Positions 23,136-34,260 of a DNA stretch of 64,000 nucleotides are shown one piece after another. The stretch lies in assembly GCF_910592395.1 (NCBI RefSeq), contig NC_088314.1, positions 11,348,001 to 11,412,000 of the forward strand, written 5' to 3'. Within the stretch, counting starts at the first letter, position 1; each line of letters starts with the position of its first letter. The position numbers and the translations under genes were made by a program. Source of the stretch: Lineus longissimus. Taxonomy: Eukaryota; Nemertea; Pilidiophora; Heteronemertea; Lineidae. The notes beneath the pieces are model-generated. The model was not told where the DNA came from and did no database searches. It worked only from the letters and a program-made list of their open reading frames with translations.

Positions 23136-25608
23136 TACTTTTTCCTCTGCGCTTTTTTACACAACTCGCCGAGTTTCTCCCTGAAATTCTGCTAAATTAG
23201 AGTCGTCTCAGGTTAAAGAAGGACCTCCCGGGGACTCCTCTTGCTTGAAGATATTATCTGGACGCGGGTGAGATCTTTCCTTTTCATTTTCTCCCCGTTT
23301 TTTGTCTTTGTGAGTGGTTTTGATCCACTAAAAATTAAATCAAGTTCCAGTATCTTCCTTGGCTTCTGGTCACGTGACCCAAAAGAGAAAAAATAAGTTC
23401 ACCCTGCTGCGTAGCTGTATATATACTTCACATTATCAGAATATATTAGGATGGTTCTATTCCAATCCTTCTTATCTTCTTTACTCTTTTCTCTTGGGTT
23501 TCCGCCGTGCCTTCTGGCCCTCCTTCCCTTCCGGATTGGTGATGGCTGGGTGTCCGGTGTGTCAGGGATTCATAGTCCCCATCCCGTTCCTTCCCCAGGT
23601 CAGGGTACTGACAAGTTAGTCCCTGTTGGGTCGGGCAGTCCCGCCCCTGGGGTGAGTTCTCCTTCTCTCGGTACTTCCAGGAAGAAGTTGAAGAAGTCTG
23701 TGCGTAGAAAGCCTGGTCGGGGAAAGACTTCGTCCCCCCTCCCTTTCCTCCGCCGGGACCCCCGCTCTTCAGCGGCGAGGTCCCCGAGGCTCTTCGAGGG
23801 TGTGCCCCCTGGGGAGTCTCGTCGTGGAGCATCGGTGCCCCTGTCTTAGGGATGTTCGCGAGACTTCGTCCGCCCCCCCCCCCTTCTTCAGCGGGCAGGA
23901 CTCCTGTGGGGACTCTGGACGTTTTACGTCCCGATCCCTCGGGCAGCGCGGATCAGGGTTTGGAGTTTGACCAGTTTCTCCAGCTCTCCAACGTTGAGAC
24001 CCCTGGATCCGCTCCCTGCCTTTTTAGGCCGGTGAGCTGTCCTTACAGATGTGCTCCCCGTCCCCCTCCGGGGCATTCGATGGGGTTGCGACCGCTAACA
24101 TCCTTGGGCGTAACTGGCACTGCCAGTCCCCTCTTGATGTCTGCGGTTGCCTCGGGGGACCACCATCCCTTCACCATTGGACGGGCGGCACGCCCGACTC
24201 CTTGTCCCTCCCTAGGGACGACGGTTCCTCCTTTGGCGTCCCCTGGTGGTGCAGGGCCGCGGTTCACCGCCCTGTCCCTGCCGCCCATTTCCTTGCCGGG
24301 AGGTGTCCTGCTTGGTTTAGGCAGGGGCTTGGCGAGGGCACATTTTGCGCGGGTGAGGGATCCACGTGTCCCCCCCGCTTTGGGCGGGGGGACCGAGGCC
24401 GACCGTTTCGCCGGTACGCCCCCACCCTGTTCTGTCTGGTCATACTGGGGTTTAGGACGGGTCGGTTTCACAGACTCGCCCCCCTCCCCCCTCTCCCATG
24501 CCTGCCCCATGGGAGACCCTTCGGGACCCTCGTCCGACTTCATCCGCTGGCCTTACGGCTGATCAAAGGCAGATGATTCAGCGCCTCACGGATCACTTGG
24601 AGAGTAAAAATCTCTGGGATCAGGCAGTGACGCACCAGGGCGAGCGGACGGTGGCTTTTGACCTAGGTCATCAGCCTATGGAATGCGAATTATCCGACTC
24701 ACATTCCCCTTCCGGCCCGGCCTCGCAGGCCGGTTTTCCCTCGGGGAGTGAGGACCCCACCATGGTTGCGGGCATGCGCGATTTTCGCGCTCTAGTTCGG
24801 CAGTATGTGCCGCTAGAGTCTTGTCCTCTCCCGACGGTTAACCCTGCGCTCGGTCAGGTCCCCTTCGATCTCTTCGGGGATTCCTCCGAGCAGGAACCGG
24901 ACGCGGTCCCGGACTGGGCATTCAAAGAATTGCCCCCGTCCCCGGCCCTGATTCGAGCCTCGACTTGGTTGGACTCAGGGACACAGCTCTGTCCTGCGGG
25001 GGTCAGTAGCGCGCCTTGGTCTCGACTTTAATGTCGACCGGACCGTATCGTCCCGAATACGATCTGTCGGGATCTGATCCGGTGTCTTTGTCTCCTCTTA
25101 AGGATGACATTCAGCTCACCGGGTTGGTACCCCCCAAAGTCCGTGCGTCTCCGTCCGTCAAGGACCCGAAGAACGATGAGGCCCTGGCAAAGGAGGCTCA
25201 GACAGTGTTGTCCCTCTGTGCCCTGTCCAGGTCGTTGGCAGCCGACGCGTCAGAGAACCAGTGCATTCTTGCCCTGTCCCTCCATTGGTCTCTGCAGCAC
25301 GCCAGGTGCCCAGATGCAGTCGGACCGCCTTACGGAGACAACTTCGGCCCCTAAGGCCGGCCCCCGCCCGCGGTCCTCTTCTTGGTCCACGTCAGGCAGA
25401 GAATCGACGCCCCCAAGGCTCCTCGGCCCTTCGTGGGTCCTCGTCCTTGCGTGGCTCTTCTTCCTCTCATGTCCCAGGGCAGGCAGAGACTGAGGCTCCC
25501 TCCCGCCGCTCAAATAAACGCCACCGCTCCTCAGGTAGGGGCGGTGGTGGCGCACAGCCCAAGCGACCCTTCCAAGGTAAGAGGGGTCGCGGGGGCAAAC
25601 ACAAGTGA
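23136..25608 (+). pseudogene. DIRS 5' leader and Gag-like ORF1, frameshifted
   Basis: The long GC-rich region after the left repeat holds overlapping open frames rather than one ORF: 23451-23849, 23852-24562, 24498-25031, 25016-25354 and 25261-25608. The best protein-like parts are the third and fourth: the third has a helix-rich stretch ADQRQMIQRLTDHLESKN, and the fourth contains DEALAKEAQTVLSLCALSRS, typical of DIRS Gag-like proteins. The last frame ends in a basic, glycine-rich tail (KRPFQGKRGRGGKHK) that could bind nucleic acid. Frame changes between the blocks indicate inactivating indels. Because Gag of this group is poorly conserved, the exact start is uncertain. Confidence 0.7.
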
Positions 25609-25639
25609 CTTTTTAGTCCGTCCTCCTGCGTCTACAGGT

Positions 25640-27110
25640 GGCGCCCCCACGGATTTCGCCGCAGGGGCAGGCTGGGCCATTTCGCGGCCTTTTGGGATCA
25701 GTGGTGTCAAAAAGACTCCCCCGTACTGGATATGCTCCGCCACGGTGTCCGTTTGGACTTTTCTCATCCCCCCCCCTACAACGACAATCCCCAACCCGGT
25801 TGTCCTCACCCTAGACCCTGCCAGGGCTCTAGCCCTGCGCACAGAGGTTCTCTTCCTCCTCCAGAAGGAAGCTGTGAGAGTGGTGGACAATCATTCCTCC
25901 CAGGCTTTTACAGCCACATCTTCTTGGTCCCCAAGTGGTCGGGGAAGTGGAGACTGGTCATCGATCTGTCCAGCTTTAACCGGTTCCTTCGGGTGCCCAG
26001 CTTCAAGATGGAGACAACCAGATCGGTAGCAGCTGCGGTGCAGCCCAACGATCTCGCTGGATCTTCGGGACACGTGTTTCACGTTTCTGTCTATCCAGAT
26101 TTTAACCCTTCCTTCGGTTTTACTTCGAGGGAAAGGTCTATCAGTTCCAGGCCCTTCCTTTTTGCCTGGCTTCCGCGCCCCTTATTTTCACTACAGTCGT
26201 CAAGGCGTTCGCCGCGCCTTTTCACGCCATGCGCTTCAAGCTCCATTGCTATCTCGACGACTGGCTGATTCGCTGCCAGGCTCTTTGCCGTCCTGCTTCA
26301 GATAAACAGGCGAGCGGGGTGGCTTTTAAATTTAGACAAGTCCGAGCTGGATCCATCTCAGGACTATGTCTTCGTGGGTGTGCGGTTTTTCGCACACAAG
26401 AGGACCTCATGTCCCCCCCGCCGGACCGGATCCTCAAGATCTGATCATTGGTCGGGGTATTTCCCCGTCAAGACAGCGTCTCAGCTCGACAGTTTCTGTC
26501 CCTGCTGGGCCTGCTCAATTTCGGCACCTGTACATGCGCCCCCTCCAGCTTCTCCTCCTCTCGAGTTGGCGTCCCTTTTCGGACCCTCTCGATCGTCAAA
26601 TTTCGATCCCGAATTCTCTCCTACAGGAGGTCTGGAGGTTCTGGGGGTCCGAGACGGAGCTCCTCCGCGGAGTGCAGCTCAGTCCTCTGTCTCCTCAGAT
26701 GTTCTGTTCACGGACGCCTCCCTCTATGGCTGGGGCGCCCATCTGAACAAAGGGGACCTGACCACCAAGGGCACGTGGTCAGCGGAGGATTTGTGCCTCT
26801 CGATCAATATTCTCGAGATGCAGGCTGTCATCCTGTCGGTGAGGGCCTTCAAGTCTCGGTTAAGGGGTCACAGGGTTTCTCTCTTCGCCGACAATTCGAC
26901 AGTGGTTGCTTATATCCGGAGACAAGGGGGGACGAGGTCCGACACTTTGTGTCGCCTCACTAGGGAGCTTCTGTAGATTTGTCGCCGCTAGGACATTCAG
27001 CTCCTCCCCGTCACATCCCAGGCAAGAGAAACATCCTTGCCCACGCCCTTTCCAGGGCAGACCGTCTGATCCAGACAGAATGGACCCTTCACCGCGAATG
27101 GTCTCCCGCC
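25640..27110 (+). pseudogene. DIRS reverse transcriptase and RNase H, frameshifted
   Basis: RT motifs appear in three frames. FLVPKWSGKWRLVIDLSSFN is near 25915-25975. The catalytic YLDDWLI is near 26247-26270 in another frame. The usual DLSDAYFHVSV box is damaged, with only FHVSV left after a frame change. RNase H follows with LFTDASLYGWGAHL (first Asp), INILEMQAV (Glu) and LFADNSTVVAYIRRQGG (second Asp), to about 26950. A frameshift follows, and the histidine-region tail continues in other frames to about 27110. An intact enzyme would copy the element's RNA and remove the template. This copy cannot make it as one chain. Confidence 0.9.
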
Positions 27111-27480
27111 TGGCGGGGATGTGGGACGCCCTAGTTGTGGACTTTTTCGCGACTTAGCTAAACAAGAGATTTGCCCTGTATTATGCGCCTCTTCCAGACG
27201 AGGAGGCCTTGCGAGTGGACAGCATGTCGGCCTCCTTGGATGGCCTGAATGCTTATGCATTCCTGCCAACCCCTCTGTTGCTTCCGGTACTAAACAAAGT
27301 GGCCAGTTCTCGGGTCAGAGTTTGTCTGATAGCCCCGTGCTGGCCGAACCAGGCTTGGTTCCCGGTCCTGCTGGAGCTCCTGACGGACCACCCCCGCCGT
27401 CTACCATGGTGGGACCGTCTGTTGTATCACCCGATCGGCCGGGTCTATCATCAAGACCCTTCTTTCTACAGGCTTCACGC
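27111..27480 (+). pseudogene. DIRS Dam-like methyltransferase domain
   Basis: Downstream of RNase H, a frame around 27165-27480 reads ALYYAPLPDEEALRVDSMSA, then NAYAFLPTPLL and VCLIAPCWPNQAWFPVLLEL. This is the domain DIRS elements carry between RNase H and recombinase, likened in the literature to phage Dam N6-adenine methyltransferases, where YAFPP sits at the catalytic DPPY position. Here the box reads YAFLP, a likely lesion, and the domain is separated from RNase H by a frame change. Its role in the element's life cycle is not established. Confidence 0.7.
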
Positions 27481-28549
27481 CTGGAGACTATCAGGTGTTT
27501 CCTCCGAGAGAAAGGCTTTTCGGAAGACGTTATCCATAAAGTCGCTCAGCCTCAGAGACAGTCTACCCTTGCTTCATACGACAGCAAGTGGGATGTCTTT
27601 CGAGACTAGTGTAGGGAGCACGGAGTTTCTCCGGTCGCTCCCTCTCTTCCCAACTTCCTCGACTTCTTGAATTTCTTATTCTCAGTCCAGAATTTTTTTT
27701 CGGTTCAGGGGGTAAAGGGCTATCGCTCTGCCATTTTTGGTCACTTTGAAGTTGGGCGATTCCTGGCATCCGTCTTGGGATGACGCTGTCTCATCTTTGC
27801 TTCGCAATATGTCTTTGGAGCATCCTCGTTTCATTCAGCTTACCCCCAAATGGGATCTCTCGGTGGTGCTTAGGGCTCTCATGAAGTTTCCGTTTGAGCC
27901 TATGCACAAGGCAGATTTTAAACATCTGACTTTTAAGACCGTTTTTCTTGTGGCTTTGGCCACGGTGCAAAGACGGTCCGAGCTCCATGCCTTAGCCTTT
28001 GATAGATTGGCTTTTAATGAGAGGGGTGTGGTCCTAGAATTTGTCCCAGGTTTTCTTGCTAAGAACCAGGCGCCGCACACCTTCAGGCACCCGGTTTTCA
28101 TCCCCTCCTTGTCCGCTACGGTCTCTAGGGATCTCCCGGACAGAACTCTATGCCTGGTTTGGGCATTGAAGTTCTATGTTGATAAGACCAAAGAACCTGC
28201 CATACGCCTCGGCAGAAAGCGCCTCTTTGTGTCTTATCGAGAGGGGTTTACTAGGGAGATAGCCGCTGTTACGGTTGTTAGATGATTAGTGGCCACCATC
28301 CGGCTGGCCTATTCTATGACTCTCGTTTCTCCAGAGCTTCGCCGCTTAGGCGCCATAACGGCCCACGAGATTCGTGCCATCTCTACTTCTTGGGCCGAGT
28401 ATAAGGGAGTGGCGCTAAGCGAGGTTTTAGATGCGGCTACGTGGAGTTCCCACTCCACCTTCTCCCAGTATTATATGCGCGAGTGTTCCGCGTTAACAGA
28501 CGGTATGCTGTCTCTCAGTCCAATTGTCGCAGCTCAGCACGTGGTCTAG
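27480..28549 (+). pseudogene. DIRS tyrosine recombinase, one internal stop
   Basis: The N-terminal part (27480-27609, with LETIRCFLREKGFSEDVIHK) is in one frame. The catalytic part runs in another frame from about 27737 to 28549 with a single in-frame TGA at 28283-28285. The signature residues are visible: Arg in QRRSELHALAF (about 27970), His-x-x-Arg in HEIRAIST (about 28366) and the nucleophile Tyr in FSQYYMRE (about 28465). The recombinase would insert the circular cDNA. It is the best-kept gene of the element, needing only a few changes to be open, but as it stands it is broken. Confidence 0.92.
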
Positions 28550-28623
28550 GTGTTTCCCTGCCTGGTCCACTCGTCGAATTTCTCCCTCTCCCGGTGTCTT
28601 CCTCCCCCCTTGAGTCTCAGAGG

Positions 28624-28643
28624 AGCGGGGGGGGGGGGGGGGG
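28624..28643. repeat. Poly-G run after the DIRS recombinase
   Basis: A run of about 18-20 G follows the recombinase stop at the start of the 3' non-coding region. Its length could be affected by assembly error. Confidence 0.8.
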
Positions 28644-29046
28644 TCATAGATATTTGTGCAGGCCGTCATGCCCGCACATTTGCCCCGCGGGTATCTTGGG
28701 TTAAGCCCCCTAAGATTATTGGAGAGTTATTCCGTGGGTCCCCTTTTTTGGGTTCCCCCTATTTTAAATCGCAGCATTTCTTGTAATTCAACAGCGTACG
28801 AAATGTGCTGAGCGTTTACCATGTGAGGTAATTCTCCCCTTTTCTAGGAGGGGTGAGGTTCCCAGTTTGGCTCGCCTTTGTTTTTTCTCAAAGGGTCTTT
28901 TGGCCATAAGCCCGGGTTGCCCCCATGCTTATTTTTCTGGGTTCCCTTGGTCTCACCCGTTGGGTTCTGCTATGCAGCTCTGGAGACAGTTCACTTCATT
29001 ACATTGTAAGTCACCGTTTACCCACCTTCCAGGGTTGGTGGTATTC

Positions 29047-29113
29047 GATGCAAAAGTCTGACCTGGGTAGAGTATGAACGACATAAAATTTCCATTTCCT
29101 TTAGAAATGTCAT
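29047..29113 (+). repeat. DIRS internal complementary region
   Basis: Its left part is complementary to the outer end of the left terminal repeat. Its right part is complementary to the right-hand extension (29327-29351). The two meet at one shared ATT (as AAT on this strand). This is the layout expected if the region templates closure of a circular intermediate. Confidence 0.92.
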
Positions 29114-29151
29114 CAGCAACGGGACTTACTCTGGCGCTCGAGTAATTAGTC

Positions 29152-29351
29152 CTGAGTAATGGCGGCTTTCATGAGGCAGAGGCTGTATTGGGGCACCGCC
29201 TAGGTGTAGCTACGTGAACTAGCTAATTATTTTTCTATTATAAATAGATGAATTCTCCCTCGGGTGTGTCCGATAAGAGTACACATGCAAAAGTCTGACC
29301 TGGGTATAGGTATGAACTAATAAAATGACATATCTAAAGGAAATGGAAATT
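29152..29351 (+). repeat. DIRS right inverted terminal repeat plus extension
   Basis: 29152-29326 mirrors the left repeat. 29327-29351 (GACATATCTAAAGG...AAATT) is unique to this end and matches the internal complementary region with one mismatch. Confidence 0.93.
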
Positions 29352-30451
29352 CTGCATTTCTCTGCATTTTAATTAATAACTCACAAAATCTCAGCAACTA
29401 TGCATTTGGACCACAAATTAGGGCGAGTACATCCTTTCCCTGTACATAAGCATGCTAATTAGGTGATGAGTAAAGCTGATGCCACGGTCATTCTGCCTCG
29501 TTTCCATGTCGACCAATCACACACAGGCTATAAGCTAAGGTTTGGATTGAGCCCAGACATGGCCGCGCCCATGGTAAACAAGAATTTCAGGAAAGCAGGA
29601 TTTGGTTGTGAATAGAGCTTCATTATCGCACCGTGTGCAGATTTTTTTCTGAAATGTTGCTGTTGCTGGAGTCACTCTACTCTAGTACAGGTAAGTTGCC
29701 ACCATCTTGAAAAGCAGTACCGCGGATATAGAAAAGGAAATAATTTTTCGATTTGCAAAGAGGCTCTCGCATCACCGCCAAGCTGATGATTGCTGCCCTA
29801 CACAGCATTTATAGTTAGGAATAAAATCACCATAAAACCCACCAGAAAGTGTTGACTTTTATTTATAAAGGTCATAGTTTATTATTTATAGATAAAATAA
29901 AACGTTTTATAAGAGAAAGTGGCATCAATTCGGCCTAAATAAGACTTACAGTCTGAACTGATGACGCAATACCAGTAGTATGACGTAGGATTATGAAACA
30001 CCTGAATATCAGGATCTCGATATCCAAGATGGCGGCAGTTGATCAATTCCAGTGTCTGATATTTTTTTAATTGCGGCACTGTGTGAGTTTGCTGAGGGTC
30101 TTCACATTTTTTGCAGTTATCTTCTGCGCACCTGAAGCTGCATTTGGAAGACAGCAATTTGTGAAGCAATGATTTGAAGGAATATAGTCACATAGAATCA
30201 ATGTATAAGTTGCCCAACAGACCAGGTGAGATGTGTTAATTAGATTATTGTGATTGGTTTAAGTTTTTTCTCATTGCCAATAGTTACTCAAAATTTTGAC
30301 CATGATTGGAAGTTGAAAAAGACAAATTTGTCATGGTGTCCCTCGGCTTGGAATATTGGTCTGTGCAAAGTGCAGTTGCGATAAAACTACCCAACGAATC
30401 TCTGCGTTGGGTTCGGTCTTACAGATGAAGAACAATAAAACGATGATTTTT
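29352..30451. other. Gene-free stretch right of the DIRS element
   Basis: AT-rich. It holds a CCAAGATGGCGGCAG word at about 30024 (YY1-like) and a block near 30195-30235 related to 18505-18600. No gene supported. Confidence 0.45.
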
Positions 30452-33043
30452 AGCTCAGCTGACAAAGTCAGCGGAGCTTGTCAAATAGCTATTCGATTGG
30501 TGTCCGTCCTTCCATCCTGCCATCCTTCCATCCAGCCATCTGTAGACAAAGTTGGGCATTTTGTAATCATACAACCGAGGCACTTCAAATCTAGTCTTGC
30601 TTATAAACACCGCAGAAAATGTTGCTTACGGAAAAAAATTTGGGCGATTCGACTCAAATTCAGCTCCCCAGGGGGCAAAATGCGTAAATGAAAAAACTAT
30701 TTTTTGACGCTCTATTCCAGCAGATAAAAGCTTGAAATAAAGTTGAAAAGGTCTTCATGATACAGAAGTTTTGATATAAAATAGATTAGTGTCGATTTAT
30801 ATCACCAGTTGGCGGTAGTGAGCAAAACTGTTGTTTGACCTCGGATGATTCAGCTTTGAATTTCCCGCCGAGGTTACCTGGAGTACTATCGTCAAGAAAA
30901 TGGCGGTGACATTTTTATTTTTACCGGAGCGATGATTTTGTAAGTGACAAATTTTCTTATTTAAGCCTTTACGGAAATATATTTTGGTACGAATCTTCAC
31001 ACATTTATAGAAAAGATCAACGAGAATGTGTTCAAATGCCCTCATAACGATGAGTTCAACGGAATTTGGTCAAAACAACGTTCGAATGGAGTCAACTTTC
31101 TTTGCGAAATTGAAGCGGCGACCTCATTATTTATCGTAATTTATGCAGATCTGAGTCCAGCTGATGGGTGATGTTCTGATTTGTGTTCAAACTATTGGAA
31201 ACTTCGGAAATTAGTTCTATTAGTTCTACTATTCTGCCATTGATGTTGACAGCTAAAAGCAAAAAAACTTTGTTTATTTATCAAACTTTATCGAGTGTTA
31301 TCAAATCGAATGGATGTGTCGATCGTCGGGGCAGATTGATATGTGGTTGTGCGTCCAAGGCGATTAGGTCATTCAGTTAGAGTTTGTTTGAGAAAGATCA
31401 TGATCATGAAGATGCGTGTTGTGTTATTATAACCGGAAAATAAGTTGAAGTTATTATTAGTACTACGATTCTTACATGAGTAAAAAGTAGACGTTTTAAG
31501 CAACACAATAATGTTACTTCCATAAAAAAATTGTCAATTCTCCTTACCACTCACAGAAGCCACGCCATTGCTGTTAAGTTATGCAGGGGCTTAATCAATT
31601 ACCTGCACTCCCTGTGGGGTGAATAACATTACCTTTTGAACAGCTGGCTGTAGGGGGATGATTGGAACAGCCGGTATACCTGCTGACCTGTTGAACCCAG
31701 GTTAATGTTATTTTCAATCCACGATTGCAGGTCACCTGATTTTCGAGAATTCGCGGGAAATGAAATTGTAAACAAACGCATGTGTGCAGTTCAAATGTAC
31801 GGTAAACACAAATGTATTTTTGGTACTTTTGGTTGCTGGACTTGGGTTTTCCCGCAGTTAGGAGCTGGGGTCAAATTGGTGGTCTATTGTTTGGGTGCTG
31901 TTTTAGTCCGAGGAGCCCTTGATTATGAAGGGATTTTCAAATTAAGGTGACCATGGACATGGTCTTTTTATGTGCTCACCACAGCTTTCAATACTTGAGG
32001 TATCTGAAGAGGCGCGGGGAACCTGACATGGCCTTACTAAGGAGCTGCTCACGGTGCTGAACTTCTAGCTTGCCTGTCGACTAAGTGCCTTTTAGGCAGA
32101 GACATTGCTACATGTAGGAGGAGCACGCATTTTAAATTTATAGTAGTGATAGTACAGTTGGTTCGAGCCATTTGGAAGCCGACATGTGAAGGCCTATCTG
32201 GGTTCTCCTTCTTCTCCGTTTAAAAAGGGGCATATTGCTGACTAAGGAACAAGGCATATTGACATTGCCTCATCATCTCTATCGGACCAATTGATATACT
32301 TTTATATGCAAGCATACATCACGCCATTTCAGGGTCCGAGTCTGTAGACAATTGGTTTGATTGATTTGTCTCTTCGATATTGCTCCTTTATTGCATTAGA
32401 TTTTCATCGCAATTCAATCTATTCACGATATAGCCAATTTGAACCTGTCTGCGCCAAGGATAGATTGGTTCCCGATTGACTCACTAGGGATACGCAGTAG
32501 AGCACAATGTCATGAAAAACGACCCTTTGTATTGTAAATTCCAATCACCTGCAGGACAGGTCAATTTCTCTCAATAAAATTAATTTTGTTGACTCCTGTA
32601 ATCTCTACCTTATTAAAAAAAAAAGAGAGTGGTATTAGTCCCAAACTGGTCATTTCTATTTATTTTGACCTCTGTTAAATCGGGATACCTCTCAATTACA
32701 GACAGTATTTTGTAACCTTGTGCTGTACAACCCAGCCTGGACATACCACAGTTGTCCATGGAGAAGTCTCATCCTCTCTGACACTTCTTTTCTGTAAAGC
32801 TACCGTTACAACATACTGAACTAGGGATATCTTCCGTTGCCTCCTGTAATATTTACATACCATGGCTGATTAGTTCAATCATATTTCATCCAGCTGGCAG
32901 CTCTGCATTGGAAATTTTAGCGATATAACGTGTTCTCTTGACCTTCAAACAGTAGTATAAAGCCGATATTTACTACTTTACACCCTCAGTCCTATGTTAT
33001 TAGGTCATCCAGCTGAGCGCCAGGCCCTTGGGCCTCTTGTTAG
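30452..33043 (+). mobile_element. H5 repeat element, copy 1
   Basis: The 5' hairpin AGCTCAGCTGAC-AAA-GTCAGCGGAGCT is at 30452-30478 after TTTTT, then TGTCCGTCCTTCCATCC. The 3' arm CAGCTGAGC (33010-33018) exactly complements the GCTCAGCTG of the 5' hairpin. It is followed by the palindrome AGGCCCTTGGGCCT (33022-33035) and CTTGTTAG. No ORF longer than about 110 codons, and none recognised. Part of it recurs at 1-735. It appears nested in H2-type sequence, which resumes at 33044. Confidence 0.8.
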
Positions 33044-34260
33044 CAGAAATTGTCAGTAATTATGCGATATCCATTCCGCTTTTCAGGAATCTGGCAAAAT
33101 GGCGGGTTGCTCAGCAGATTAGCGTATTCAGACGAACCTTGCATCACAGTGTGTGCTATAAACACATGTTAATGGCTCAAAATCAACCAGACTACTCATG
33201 CGGTAACCCTGCACTGAGAATGGTAGTTGTAACTTTGTTAATCATATCACGAGTGCGGAAATCAACCATTTCTGAGATAGTTTTTCTGTGTCTCTAGTCA
33301 CCGCTGTAGAAATGTACAGTAACCGCATGTATAGATACACGCAGAGTATAGTAAGTGTAGTAAATGTACACACGAATGTAAACAAACCTGCTGAATTATC
33401 ATCAAAGATATTGTGAATCTATATTTCCTGTAACTTTATGCAAATCCTTTGTAATTTCAACTAATGTTTTAGTTTAAGTAATAAAGCCATTATTGTCCCC
33501 CTCTGTGAATACAGCATGTTGACTTACAAACTGATTTCGGGGCCAGGCGGAATTTGGTTTGAATTCCAGGCCTGGCAAAATTAGGTTCTTATTGTGATTG
33601 TTCAGTGGTGTGTGCTGACGATCAGGCATCCACTGATGCCTTGTAACTATTATCATATTGTTATATTGTCAATCATATCAATGAACTTCCTTGATCATTA
33701 CTGACATTAGCAATTCCTACCTTTACCTTGATCAATAATCATTAGCGCCTCATCAGTTGTTGTTGGTCTTATATTATAAAACTTGGCAAGGAAAATTAGA
33801 ATGTTTTCTCATTACGTTTTACAGGAATGATCGACAAACTGCATTTCAACGTTTTCAATGACCACATCACAGATGACCGAGAAAGTGGAGCTGTCCTACA
33901 CTCATACTCATAGAACCAAATGAACACCTTGCATCTCCCATCCAACATCAGTGCTCATCCGCGGTAATCAGAAGAGCCAGTCAATTCTAGTATTTCATCC
34001 TTTTTCCCTGTAAAACTTAACTGAAAATAGATTAAATAAAGAAAACAGTATGTCTTTGGCAGTTGGTTTACAAAATTTCAGTGTATCTGTTAAGTTTTTA
34101 CTCGCTATCAATGCAGGCTAAAAAATCATGCACCTTGGACTTGGTGCTGGACTTGCACTTTGAAACTGGTTGATACTGGTTGTCCCAGGTTAGGCTGGAC
34201 CTTGTTCACTGGACTAGTTTGTCACAACCAACCTACGAAAGGAATTGATACAAAATCAAT
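33044..34260 (+). repeat. Partial H2 copy right of H5
   Basis: Blocks match 7260-8240 and 59410-59950, including TCTGGCAAAATGGCGG, the terminal-exon-like segment and GACCTTGTTCACTGGACTAG. Homology fades after about 34260. Confidence 0.7.
33825..34045 (+). pseudogene. 3'-terminal-exon-like segment in H2, copy with open frame
   Basis: ACG(T)4ACAG precedes a frame from ATG 33827 to TAG 33911-33913 (28 codons, acidic middle, ending GAVLHSYS). AATAAA lies at 34035-34040. The homologous segments at 7347 and 59512 have lost the frame through small indels. It looks like a last coding exon with its 3' UTR, but I recognise neither product nor upstream exons, so expression is unproven. Confidence 0.4.

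Larger units (their letters stand above)
22961..29351 (+). mobile_element. DIRS-type tyrosine-recombinase retrotransposon
   Basis: This 6.4-kb element has the full DIRS architecture: inverted terminal repeats (22961-23135 and 29152-29326), a short right-hand extension (29327-29351), and an internal complementary region (29047-29113). In order it codes for a Gag-like protein, RT plus RNase H, a Dam-like methyltransferase domain and a tyrosine recombinase. DIRS elements replicate through a circular cDNA and integrate by recombinase rather than a DDE integrase, so no target duplication is expected; none is seen. The termini share ATT. Coding regions are GC-rich compared with the flanks. The structural ends are well preserved, but several frameshifts and at least one stop disrupt the proteins. 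Confidence 0.95.

Noticed and set aside
24043-24543. 166-codon minus-strand ORF (and a 128-codon one at 23446-23832)
   Set aside because: They are antisense shadows in the GC-rich Gag-like region of the DIRS element and resemble no protein family.
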